From positions 248,001 to 312,000 of the forward strand of contig NZ_JAHUWZ010000004.1 of assembly GCF_019218755.1 (NCBI RefSeq): a stretch of DNA of 64,000 nt, written 5' to 3'. This DNA comes from Acidovorax sp. sif1233. Lineage in GTDB: Bacteria; Pseudomonadota; Gammaproteobacteria; Burkholderiales; Burkholderiaceae_C. The stretch's first letter is position 1. The number at the start of each line of letters is the position of its first letter. A program made the translations under genes and the position numbers. Of this stretch, positions 18,707 to 26,543 are shown piece after piece. A model generated the notes under the pieces. The model was not told the DNA's origin. It ran no database searches and worked only from the letters and a program-made list of their open reading frames with translations.

Positions 18707-18763
18707 GCGCGTTTTCCTCTCATCCGCCGGGGACCGAGATAAAAAACCAAAAATAAAACGCGC
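18707..18763 (-). promoter_or_regulatory. Alternative pairings of the aromatic attenuator
   Basis: Two pairings compete in the leader RNA. GCGCGTTTT at 18763-18755, just before the aromatic codons, pairs perfectly with AAAACGCGC at 18715-18707, just after the leader stop. CGGCGG at 18729-18724 (last sense codons) can instead pair with CCGCCG at 18680-18675, the 5' arm of the terminator. A ribosome stalled on the aromatic codons leaves CGGCGG free to act as anti-terminator; one at the stop covers it. Confidence 0.75.
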
Positions 18764-18776
18764 TGCGAACTTGCAT
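18720..18776 (-). CDS. Aromatic leader peptide of the DAHP synthase attenuator
   Basis: The 18-codon reading frame encodes MQVRSAFYFWFFISVPGG and stops at TGA. Residues 7-12 are Phe-Tyr-Phe-Trp-Phe-Phe: six aromatic residues in a row covering all three aromatic amino acids. It lies 126 bases upstream of the DAHP synthase start with the terminator between. Such a run by chance is very unlikely, and the position is that of pheL/trpL-type leaders. No good ribosome-binding site is visible before its ATG, the one weak point. Confidence 0.85.
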   Translation of the reverse strand: MQVRSAFYFWFFISVPGG

Positions 18777-18826
18777 GGCGACCAATGTAGCACAGGAGTG
18801 CGGCAGTGCAGCAAGTTTGAAATGTT

Positions 18827-18836
18827 GTGAATTCAC
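18827..18836 (-). promoter_or_regulatory. Palindrome upstream of the aromatic leader
   Basis: GTGAATTCAC is a perfect 10-bp palindrome about 50 bases upstream of the leader start, in the short gap after the preceding gene. It could be an operator, or part of the promoter that serves the attenuated DAHP synthase gene. No match to a known operator is claimed. Confidence 0.3.
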
Positions 18837-18873
18837 TACAAGCCAGCAGCATGGCCGCGGCCAAGCTTCCGGT

Positions 18874-19410
18874 TTACCGTCCCCAGCCACGAAGCCATTC
18901 GCGTGCGCGCTGCAAGGCGGACGGCTTGCGCCGTGGCGCGTCTGGCAGATCACTGAGGGGATCGCTTTGGTGTTCATACATATCGATGAGCAAAAGCGCC
19001 TCGCCCAGCGTGCGCCAGGCCAGGAGTTCGAAGTGATCGAAGCTAGCGCCTTCTTTGGCACTGCGTCGCTCCAACATCTGCTGCCAGGCTGCAATGGCGT
19101 TCCGCAATTCCCGCAACGCACGCTGATAGGCGCCAAACTCATACAGTGCGTGCCAGGCAGATCCCAGGCCGGTAAGAAGCAATTGGTGTTCGCGCAGCGC
19201 CCGAACCAGCGTGGCCACACACGAAAGAATCACCTGGGGGTCAGCGCCCCCCCGCCGGGCCCTGACGGCCTCGTCAATGAGTTGCGACATCAGCCCGAGA
19301 CTTTCGCGCAGCTCCCGCGACTCCTCGTCAGCCACCCCCTCCCGCAAGAAGCGGCTGAGGTCACCGAACGACTGGCCCGAATACTGCGAGCCAAAACGCG
19401 TGGAAGTCAT
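18874..19410 (-). CDS. Hypothetical helical protein
   Basis: This 178-residue protein is not recognised. It is predicted soluble and largely helical (LREHQLLLTGLGSAWHALYE and the segment after it), with a basic Arg-rich C-terminus. It lies 97 bases upstream of the aromatic leader peptide on the same strand, so read-through into the DAHP synthase unit is possible. It is GC-rich and marks the edge of the AT-rich segment that follows. Confidence 0.65.
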   Translation of the reverse strand: MTSTRFGSQYSGQSFGDLSRFLREGVADEESRELRESLGLMSQLIDEAVRARRGGADPQVILSCVATLVRALREHQLLLTGLGSAWHALYEFGAYQRALRELRNAIAAWQQMLERRSAKEGASFDHFELLAWRTLGEALLLIDMYEHQSDPLSDLPDAPRRKPSALQRAREWLRGWGR

Positions 19411-19523
19411 GGCCGTATTGTGCGCGAGCCGGGTCGTTTGATTGAATCTCGCAAGAAGCCCACCACTCTGGCCTCAGAACAAACAGACCTGCCCCATGCC
19501 GCGAAAACGCGATCAGGCAGAGG

Positions 19524-20675
19524 CTATGGCGCCCGCCGCACCGCACTCAACTTTTTGGACACTTCAGAAAAAATAGCTTTGGCGATCACGGCATTGCCCT
19601 TGTCTCCAAAATGAAACTGATCCAGGAACATGTCATCCTTCGCCGAGTACCGGTCGAAGATGCCGGACAAATCCACAAAAGTGAAATTATCCAATTTCAG
19701 GTTCGAGAGATTTGAAGACATGGCCTTATAGCAGTCAATGTAATAATCTTTCGAAGCCGAAATGAAGTCTCTTTCACGCTGGGTCAGATCCTTCTTCGTC
19801 ACGGAAAGAGTGGGCTGCAGGAAAAATACCCAATCCACTTTGCCTTCCTGCAGTGCATACGCACCCAAGCGTGCATTCTTTTCAATCCGGCGGGCTACGA
19901 TTTGCGGCGACACCGGCTGAGCGGCCGGACGCGCATTGACCAACTCGGGCAACTCCTGCCTTCCAGCCACCTTCAGGGCGATGTTCACCAGAGACCGGTA
20001 GTAGTCATCGGCGAATGCGCTGAACCACAACACATTTCGCCCCGCATCAGCCCAGAAAACATCGTTATTTCCCGAGAGTGAGATGACCAGATCTGGTTGA
20101 AGCTCGGAAAGATAGTTCTCAATGGCAATGCGCTCATGGGTAGAAGACCATGCGGGGTTCGCGAAGGTGAAAACCTCGAAGCGGGCCTTGTCCTTCTCCG
20201 TTGCATTCGCATTGAGAAGATCACCAAGAATACTGCCAATAGTCTGTTCCTGGCTCGGAGAACCAGAACCAAAAGCGGTTGACCCCCCCGTCAGGAAAAT
20301 GCGATAGGACCCATTGGGCTTCGGATTCACCAGCTCCTGCTGGCTCCGCATCTGCCAGGAGTTGATATGGGCATTGTGGTGCTGCCCCGGTGCCGGGGCC
20401 GTCCCTACAAAAGGCGTGGGCTGATTAGGAACCGACCAGCTGATCTTGCCGGTATCGACAGACGGGTCGCTATAGGCATTGCGATAGTTGTTGCGTTGCT
20501 CGTCTGTCAGCTTGGTGGCAGACAACACGCCCGCCAAGGTTTCACCTTGTTCCACCCAGCGAATGGTTCGCTCGAATTTTCCCGCCGCGACATACCCTCC
20601 TGCCCAGTATCCGACAGCCACCAGCGAGCACAGCAGGAATGAAGGAAGGAAGAAATATAGAAATTTCTTCATCAT
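19524..20675 (-). CDS. Membrane-anchored SGNH/GDSL-type hydrolase
   Basis: This 383-residue protein has an uncleaved N-terminal membrane anchor (FLYFFLPSFLLCSLVAVGYW) and an extracytoplasmic SGNH fold: block I TGGSTAFGSG with nucleophile Ser132, block III SLSGNNDVF, and block V DQFHFGDKGN with the Asp and His. Such enzymes remove or transfer acyl groups on sugars or lipids. Its start is immediately after the DUF5989 stop (TGA-ATG), so it is the last gene of the carbamoyltransferase operon. Base composition is lower in GC than the flanks. The substrate is unknown. Confidence 0.85.
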   Translation of the reverse strand: MMKKFLYFFLPSFLLCSLVAVGYWAGGYVAAGKFERTIRWVEQGETLAGVLSATKLTDEQRNNYRNAYSDPSVDTGKISWSVPNQPTPFVGTAPAPGQHHNAHINSWQMRSQQELVNPKPNGSYRIFLTGGSTAFGSGSPSQEQTIGSILGDLLNANATEKDKARFEVFTFANPAWSSTHERIAIENYLSELQPDLVISLSGNNDVFWADAGRNVLWFSAFADDYYRSLVNIALKVAGRQELPELVNARPAAQPVSPQIVARRIEKNARLGAYALQEGKVDWVFFLQPTLSVTKKDLTQRERDFISASKDYYIDCYKAMSSNLSNLKLDNFTFVDLSGIFDRYSAKDDMFLDQFHFGDKGNAVIAKAIFSEVSKKLSAVRRAP

Positions 20676-20828
20676 TCAAAATAAAGTATAAATAAACGGA
20701 GCTATTACCGAGCCTTGACCGAACACGAGCAGAGCCCCCAGCAGCAACAGGACCGCCAGCACGGGAATCAACACATACCTCTTGTGCTCGCGGAAAAATA
20801 AAATAAGCTCCTTGATAAGTTCCAGCAT
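20676..20828 (-). CDS. DUF5989 mini membrane protein (50 residues)
   Basis: This small gene encodes a 50-residue protein with a short charged N-terminus (MLELIKELILFFREHKR), one transmembrane helix (YVLIPVLAVLLLLGALLVF) and the ending GQGSVIAPFIYTLF typical of DUF5989. It overlaps the SxtJ-like gene stop by one base (TGATG) and abuts the SGNH gene, so it is firmly in the operon. Proteins of this type occur beside carbamoyltransferase and SxtJ genes; their role is not known to me. It is easily missed by size cut-offs. Confidence 0.9.
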   Translation of the reverse strand: MLELIKELILFFREHKRYVLIPVLAVLLLLGALLVFGQGSVIAPFIYTLF

Positions 20829-21247
20829 CAGAATTGGCGCTCCATGTGTTCAGGTTTTCGGGGCATCTTGTTAATTCGATATGTCTGCAAATCGCCATTC
20901 CACTTCTTCTGCAGCGTATCCTTGCCAAGGATACGCATCAGAAAACCTAGCGGAGAAAATACTAAAATATAAACAATGCCCAGGATGATTCGGGTGTTGA
21001 TCCAACCCAGCACTTCGCCGACGCGCATCCAGTATTTATAAACCAGGCGCAGCGCAACAGGAAAAACAGTAGCTACCAGGAAAAATATGCCCGCAACGAT
21101 CCAGGGCCAGTGGGGCCATCTGGCCGACCACAACCAGGGAAGCAGCAAGCCGAAAATCAGGGCAACGAAGCCCCCCATGACATAGCCGAATTTGCGCAGC
21201 TCCTGCTTGCGCTCATTCATGCTTTTTTCCAGAGCTGGTTTCATCAT
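20828..21247 (-). CDS. SxtJ-family membrane protein
   Basis: This 139-residue protein has two hydrophobic segments near the N-terminus (FVALIFGLLLPWLW and WIVAGIFFLVATVFPVALRL) and a third (GIVYILVFSPLGFLMRIL), then a soluble basic tail. The pattern fits SxtJ, a membrane protein next to the O-carbamoyltransferase in saxitoxin clusters and many polysaccharide loci. The start is one of two adjacent ATGs (21247/21244), 11 bases after the carbamoyltransferase stop; ATG at 21220 is also possible. The function is not established; it may anchor the carbamoyltransferase at the membrane. Confidence 0.82.
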   Translation of the reverse strand: MMKPALEKSMNERKQELRKFGYVMGGFVALIFGLLLPWLWSARWPHWPWIVAGIFFLVATVFPVALRLVYKYWMRVGEVLGWINTRIILGIVYILVFSPLGFLMRILGKDTLQKKWNGDLQTYRINKMPRKPEHMERQF

Positions 21248-21258
21248 ATGAAGAATAC

Positions 21259-23088
21259 TCAATCCAGGGCGAGCGCACCCTTGCGCTGACCTACCAACGC
21301 ATTGTTCTGCGCATCCTTGGACAGCAGTACATTGCCCAATACGAGATAATCCATGTCCGTTCCCATAAAACAGCGATAGGCGTCCTCCGGCGTGCACACG
21401 ATGGGCTCGCCCCGGACGTTGAAAGAGGTATTCACCAGAACCGAGCACCCCGTCTGTCGCTCAAAAGCGCTCAGAAGCTGGTAAAACTCTGGATTGCTCG
21501 TCCTGCTCACCGTCTGGACCCGCGCGGAATAATCCACATGGGTTACCGCAGGAATATCCGAACGCACCTGATGCAGCTGCGCCAGGCCTTGCAGGGATTG
21601 ATCGGGTTTTCGTTGAATATCTTCATTCACCTGTGCAACAAGCAACATGTAGGGGCTGGGCCGGTCAAGATCAAAATATTTTTCTACATTTTCCTCTTTG
21701 ACGGCAGGTGCAAACGGGCGAAATGATTCGCGGAATTTTATCTTCAGATTCAGTTGCGATTGCATCGCCGTCGAACGGGGGTCCGCCAATATGGATCTGG
21801 CGCCCAGCGCCCTTGGTCCAAATTCCATCCTGTTCTGGAACCAACCCACCACCTTTTCATCTGCGAGCAAGCCTGCAACCGTCTCGTACAGGCCCGTCTG
21901 ATCCAAGACCGTGTAGCTTGCCCCCAGAGCATCCAGTTTTTCAACAATATCCAGCTGCGCGAACTTGGGCCCCAATAGAGACCCCTGCATCTGATCCACT
22001 CCGTTGAAATACTTCCGTTCTTCTTTTCTGAATTTGTGGAAGGCGGCATAAGCGGCACCCAGCGCTCCGCCGGCATCCCCTGCGGCTGGCTGAATCCAAA
22101 TGTCCTTGAAAATACCTTCCCGCAGCAACCGCCCATTCGCAACACAGTTCAGCGCCACGCCCCCCGCCATGCACAAGTACTCCGCGCCGGTTTCTTTCTG
22201 CAGCTGCCTCGCCAACTTCAGTACAACCTCTTCCGTCACCACCTGTATGGACGCAGCTATATCCATGTCGCGCTGGGTCGGGGCTGTTTCGGCACCACGG
22301 GGCGGGCCACCAAACAAATCGGAGAATTTCCGATTGGTCATCTGCAGGCCCGTGCAGTAATCAAAATACTCCAGATTCAGGCGGAATGACCCATCTTCCT
22401 TGACATCGATCAGGTTATCAAAAATCAGATCGACATACGTTGGCTTGCCGTATGGCGCCAAACCCATCAGCTTGTATTCTCCAGAATTCACCTTGAACCC
22501 AAGGTAATAGGTGAACGCAGAATACAGCAATCCCAGGGAATGCGGGAAATTGATCTGCCACAAGGGAGTCAATTCTGGACCATCCCCCAGCCAGGCGGAC
22601 GTCGTTGCCCACTCACCGACCCCATCCAGGCACAATACCGCAGCCTTCTTGTACGGACTCGGATAAAACGCAGAAGCCGCATGCGATTCATGATGCTCTG
22701 CAAACAGGATCGGCGGCAGGTCGGATTCCTTGCACGACAGCAGGCCGGCAAGCTCCCTCTTGAGAGTTTTCTTTAAATACAGCTTTTCTTTCAACCATAT
22801 CGGCACCGCAGTGACAAATGATTGAAATCCACGGGGTGCATAGCTTAGATACGTATCCAGCAAGCGTTCGAATTTTAAAATAGGCTTATCGTAGAATACG
22901 ATGGAATCCAGATCATGCGAGCGCACCCCTGCTTCTTGCAGGCAATATTCAATAGCATGCCTGGGAAACTGCGCATCATGCTTTTGCCGCGTGAACCGTT
23001 CTTCTTGCGCCGCAGCAATTATCCGACCAGACTGCAACAGCGCGGCGGCACTATCATGGTAGTATGATGATATACCCAATATATTCAC
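21259..23088 (-). CDS. Carbamoyltransferase (NodU/CmcH/TobZ family)
   Basis: This 609-residue enzyme should transfer a carbamoyl group from carbamoyl phosphate, via carbamoyl-adenylate, to a hydroxyl of a sugar or natural product. The N-terminal Kae1-like domain has NILGISSYYHDSAAAL and the metal-binding histidines in FAEHHESHAASAF; the C-terminal domain has ESFRPFAPAV and VLVNTSFNVRGEPIV. GTG at 23088 is chosen as start because it gives the family's usual start (M-NILGIS) with AAGG 10 bases upstream; TTG at 23097 is the alternative. The acceptor is unknown. Confidence 0.92.
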   Translation of the reverse strand: MNILGISSYYHDSAAALLQSGRIIAAAQEERFTRQKHDAQFPRHAIEYCLQEAGVRSHDLDSIVFYDKPILKFERLLDTYLSYAPRGFQSFVTAVPIWLKEKLYLKKTLKRELAGLLSCKESDLPPILFAEHHESHAASAFYPSPYKKAAVLCLDGVGEWATTSAWLGDGPELTPLWQINFPHSLGLLYSAFTYYLGFKVNSGEYKLMGLAPYGKPTYVDLIFDNLIDVKEDGSFRLNLEYFDYCTGLQMTNRKFSDLFGGPPRGAETAPTQRDMDIAASIQVVTEEVVLKLARQLQKETGAEYLCMAGGVALNCVANGRLLREGIFKDIWIQPAAGDAGGALGAAYAAFHKFRKEERKYFNGVDQMQGSLLGPKFAQLDIVEKLDALGASYTVLDQTGLYETVAGLLADEKVVGWFQNRMEFGPRALGARSILADPRSTAMQSQLNLKIKFRESFRPFAPAVKEENVEKYFDLDRPSPYMLLVAQVNEDIQRKPDQSLQGLAQLHQVRSDIPAVTHVDYSARVQTVSRTSNPEFYQLLSAFERQTGCSVLVNTSFNVRGEPIVCTPEDAYRCFMGTDMDYLVLGNVLLSKDAQNNALVGQRKGALALD

Positions 23089-23166
23089 AACGTACAAGCC
23101 TTTATATCAAAATACCAGAACAAGTGCCGCAAACATAAATAGTGTGCGCATTTTACACATGGCCTT

Positions 23167-24366
23167 TCAATAGGCTGGGGCACATGCGTAGCCTCGGCAT
23201 GCCCCGCCATATCCGTATGTCCAGGGGAAGTACTTCTGAAGCTGCCGGTCGATCAAATCAGCAGGCTTGCAGCAATGTGGTCTCTCGAGCGTTTCCGCGA
23301 TGGGGGTCAAGTTCTCGTGTTTGGATTTCGCTTTTTTCCACACCACACTCTGAAGGCTTCCTGTCGCAGCCCTGCCCACAAGCGCCTGATACGCTCTTGC
23401 ACCCAGGTGAAATTGACCATATTCATTGAAGTGGACCCCTCCGGCCACAAGATGCTCCGCGAAATCGTCCGTGTCCACAATGCCCACTTGCGGCAAGCTC
23501 CGCGCCACATCCATCTGAGCGGATCTCACGTATTTTCTATATGTCCAGGCAGGATTGTCTTGGATTCTACCAATAATCACAGGAAATTCCATTTCATCGG
23601 AACATCCCATATCACTCACATCCCGCCTTATTCTTGTAATAAAGTTTTTTAGATTATTTTTATAATTTTTCGCCCATACCTCATTTAAAGCATCAGTTTC
23701 GCCTTGCATGAAAAAGAGCCCTCCCACCCTGAGCCGCACATTTGCCCGTTTGGAATTATAAGCATCTGCAATCACTGCCAGCAATTCATGATACAAGCGA
23801 CCTCCGGGCATCCAGCTATCAGCAGATGCAGTGTAGTTCAACGATGTATTTGAAATCGCCAATTTGGCGATATAATGATCGCGTGGCGGCTTGTTGTTTA
23901 AGAAATGAGCAAGATATAATTCCGGGCCAAAAAAGTCCGTGGATTTTGTACCAAATGGGAATAATTGAGAATTGCCAGCCAGATTTTTATACCCAAAGCC
24001 TGGGCCTGCGACTCTCCATCTGGCAAAGTAACTCCAATTGATCGCCCGGGATCGCGCAGCGTCGTCATTCCCTGCCACCCCAGGAGGCGCACCATAAATT
24101 CCATAAATACTTACATTGGAATAAGTAGTATTCTCTTGGGCATACCTTTCCCCCCTGGAATCAATGTCCTTGACAGATGCCAATCCAACAGCATTCGACT
24201 GTCCAGCAACGACATATAGCTGCCTGGGTGGCGCGGACGGATTGGCAGTCTGCGTCATGCATGTTTGAGCATGCGCAGACATAGCGGGAAGGAGCAGCCC
24301 AAAAAGGCAAGCCAGGCGCCTCAGGAAATCAGCAGCCTTGCTACTATTCGCCCCCCCGGGTTTCAT
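23167..24366 (-). CDS. Secreted SASA-domain esterase (carbohydrate O-acetylesterase type)
   Basis: This 399-residue protein has a signal peptide (basic Arg-Arg, LACLFGLLLPAM, cleavage after SAHA) and a sialate-O-acetylesterase-like SGNH domain: VVAGQSNAVG with the nucleophile Ser, FFMQGETDA, and the C-terminal HFNEYGQFHLG histidine block. A Cys-rich tail follows (HCCKPAD and further Cys). It probably de-acetylates a glycan outside the cytoplasm. Upstream ATGs at 24462 and 24456 also exist, but the start at 24366 gives a proper signal peptide; AGAAGG is only one base before it. It is 78 bases before the carbamoyltransferase. Confidence 0.82.
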   Translation of the reverse strand: MKPGGANSSKAADFLRRLACLFGLLLPAMSAHAQTCMTQTANPSAPPRQLYVVAGQSNAVGLASVKDIDSRGERYAQENTTYSNVSIYGIYGAPPGVAGNDDAARSRAINWSYFARWRVAGPGFGYKNLAGNSQLFPFGTKSTDFFGPELYLAHFLNNKPPRDHYIAKLAISNTSLNYTASADSWMPGGRLYHELLAVIADAYNSKRANVRLRVGGLFFMQGETDALNEVWAKNYKNNLKNFITRIRRDVSDMGCSDEMEFPVIIGRIQDNPAWTYRKYVRSAQMDVARSLPQVGIVDTDDFAEHLVAGGVHFNEYGQFHLGARAYQALVGRAATGSLQSVVWKKAKSKHENLTPIAETLERPHCCKPADLIDRQLQKYFPWTYGYGGACRGYACAPAY

Positions 24367-24492
24367 GCCTTCTTTTAAAAATGCAACGCGGCCGGATGCC
24401 GATATTGACCGATCAGGCAAGGCTACTCCAACCGCAAGCAAACCACTAAATTGCGCATGCATGAGCCGTGGCTACCAGGAATACTGCGGATG

Positions 24493-25977
24493 TCAGGCCG
24501 TGCCGCCCACCGTCAGCCCCTCGATGCGCAAGGTAGGCTGGCCGACGCCCACGGGTACGCTCTGGCCTTCCTTGCCGCAGGTGCCCACGCCGCTGTCCAG
24601 GCGCATGTCGTTGCCGATCATGGTCACCTTCTTGAGCGACTCGGGGCCGCTGCCGATGATGGTGGCGCCCTTCACGGGGTAGAGGATCTTGCCGTTCTCG
24701 ACCCAGTAGGCCTCGCTGGCGGAGAACACGAACTTGCCCGAAGTGATGTCCACCTGGCCGCCGCCGAAGTTGCTCGCGAACAGGCCTTTCTTGATACTGG
24801 CCACGATCTCCTGGGGATCCTTGTCGCCGCCCAGCATGTAGGTGTTGGTCATGCGCGGCATGGGGATGTGGGCGTAGCTCTCGCGCCGTCCGTTGCCGGT
24901 GGGCGCCACGCCCATCAGGCGTGCGTTGAGGGAATCCTGGATGTAGCCCTTGAGGATGCCGTCCTCGATGAGCACGTTGCGCTGGCTGGCGTGGCCTTCG
25001 TCGTCCACGTTGAGCGAGCCGCGGCGGTCGGCGATGGTGCCGTCGTCCAGCACCGTGACGCCCTTGGCCGCCACGCGCTGGCCGATCCGCCCGCTGAATG
25101 CGCTGGAGCCCTTGCGGTTGAAGTCGCCTTCCAGCCCATGGCCGATGGCCTCGTGCAGCAGGATGCCAGGCCAGCCAGGGCCCAGCACCACGGTCATTTC
25201 GCCAGCAGGCGCGGGGCGGGACTCCAGGTTCACCAGCGCGGCATGGACCGCTTCGTCCACGTAGCGGCCCATCTGCTCGTCGTCGAAGTAGGCCAGGCCG
25301 AAGCGGCCACCGCCGCCGGCGGACCCCATCTCGCGGCGGCCGTTCTGCTCGGCGATCACCGTCACCGACAGGCGCACCAGGGGGCGCACATCGGCCGCCA
25401 GCGTACCGTCGGCCCGGGCCACCAGCACCACGTCGTACTCGCTGGCCAGGCCCGCCATCACCTGCGCCACGCGCGGGTCCTTCGCGCGCGCGCGCTGTTC
25501 CAGCTTCTCGAGCAGCGCCACCTTGGCGGTGCTGTCCAGGGAGGCGATCGGGTCCACGCCGGGGTACAGGCTGCGGCCAGCAGCTATCTTTTTAGTAGCT
25601 ACCCGCGCTTTCCCCGCCTGCGCTGCAGACGAAATGGATCGCACCGTGCGGGCCGCATCCATCAAGGAAGCCTGCGAGATGTCGTCCGAGTAGGCAAAAG
25701 CCGTCTTTTCCCCGCTGACCGCCCGCACCCCCACCCCCTGGTCGATGCTGAAGGAGCCCGTCTTGACGATGCCCTCTTCCAGGCTCCAGCCCTCGCTGCG
25801 CGTGTACTGGAAGTACAGGTCCGCATCGTCCACCTGGTGGGTGCGGATCTCGGCCAATGCCCGTGCGAGATGGCTCTCATCGAGCCCGAAGGGGGTCAGC
25901 AGCAGTTCGCGAGCGACGTCGATGCGCTGGCTGGTGGCCGCGCGCTGGGGCGCGGCAGTGGTGGAGCGGGAAGTCAT
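24493..25977 (-). CDS. tldD: TldD metalloprotease
   Basis: TldD (494 residues) forms a heterodimer with TldE/PmbA that degrades unfolded peptides and matures some peptide natural products. The zinc motif HEAIGHGLEGD is present, with downstream GSSAFSGRIGQ and the C-terminal TMIGNDMRLDSGVGTCGKEGQ. A short AT-rich segment at 25578-25606 encodes AGKARVATKKIAAG and resembles part of the dispersed palindromic repeat. No pmbA lies in the window. Confidence 0.95.
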   Translation of the reverse strand: MTSRSTTAAPQRAATSQRIDVARELLLTPFGLDESHLARALAEIRTHQVDDADLYFQYTRSEGWSLEEGIVKTGSFSIDQGVGVRAVSGEKTAFAYSDDISQASLMDAARTVRSISSAAQAGKARVATKKIAAGRSLYPGVDPIASLDSTAKVALLEKLEQRARAKDPRVAQVMAGLASEYDVVLVARADGTLAADVRPLVRLSVTVIAEQNGRREMGSAGGGGRFGLAYFDDEQMGRYVDEAVHAALVNLESRPAPAGEMTVVLGPGWPGILLHEAIGHGLEGDFNRKGSSAFSGRIGQRVAAKGVTVLDDGTIADRRGSLNVDDEGHASQRNVLIEDGILKGYIQDSLNARLMGVAPTGNGRRESYAHIPMPRMTNTYMLGGDKDPQEIVASIKKGLFASNFGGGQVDITSGKFVFSASEAYWVENGKILYPVKGATIIGSGPESLKKVTMIGNDMRLDSGVGTCGKEGQSVPVGVGQPTLRIEGLTVGGTA

Positions 25978-26060
25978 CGGGGCATTTTAGGCGCGCGGCC
26001 ATGCCCGGCAGGGCACGAGGCGGTATGTCCCTATGCCGCATCACGCGGCCGCCCCGATGC

Positions 26061-26399
26061 TCAGGCTGCCGTCTGATCGTCCAGGCCGGCCTGCGGGGCG
26101 TGCGCCTGCACGGATTCGATGCCCGCATCCCGCGCCTTGGCGCCGGAGTACATCTGGCTTTGCCCGATGACCTGGCCATTGCCCGCCTTGAGCGTGAAGT
26201 AAGGGGATCCGTCCTTGGCGCTCAGGCGTCCGAACCGGCCGCCCTCGGGCGCGTTCTTGCGCACGGCCTCGATCCCGCCCAGCGCGCTGGCCCGGGATTC
26301 GTACAGCTCGCTGGTCAGGATCACCTGGCCGTTGGTGGCCAGCAGGTTGAAGACAAATTTATCGTTCTTCGACTTCTTCAGCTCGAACTTCGCCGCCAT
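26061..26399 (-). CDS. YegP-like DUF1508 protein
   Basis: This 112-residue protein has two tandem DUF1508 units: FELKKSKNDKFVFNLLATNG with LTSELYESRASALGGI, and FTLKAGNGQVIG with SQMYSGAKARDAGI. The start MAAKFELKK is fixed by GAAGGGA 7 bases upstream. The E. coli homologue YegP has a two-lobed fold of unknown function. It appears to be a single-gene unit between rodA and tldD. Confidence 0.88.
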   Translation of the reverse strand: MAAKFELKKSKNDKFVFNLLATNGQVILTSELYESRASALGGIEAVRKNAPEGGRFGRLSAKDGSPYFTLKAGNGQVIGQSQMYSGAKARDAGIESVQAHAPQAGLDDQTAA

Positions 26400-26543
26400 G
26401 GGGAATCCCTTCGGTTGCTCTGAGGCCAAGGCACAGTTGGCCTGCCGGTTTGTACCCTCTTGCGGCGGCCCACGCAACGCCCGGGCAGAGACCCTGGGCC
26501 TTGCCAAGATTCATCCGGGGCCACGCCGCCCCGGCGCGGTGCG

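Noticed and set aside
19524..24492. Genomic island or prophage
   Set aside because: The segment is AT-richer, but there is no integrase, transposase, tRNA or direct repeat at its edges. Transfer is likely from composition only.
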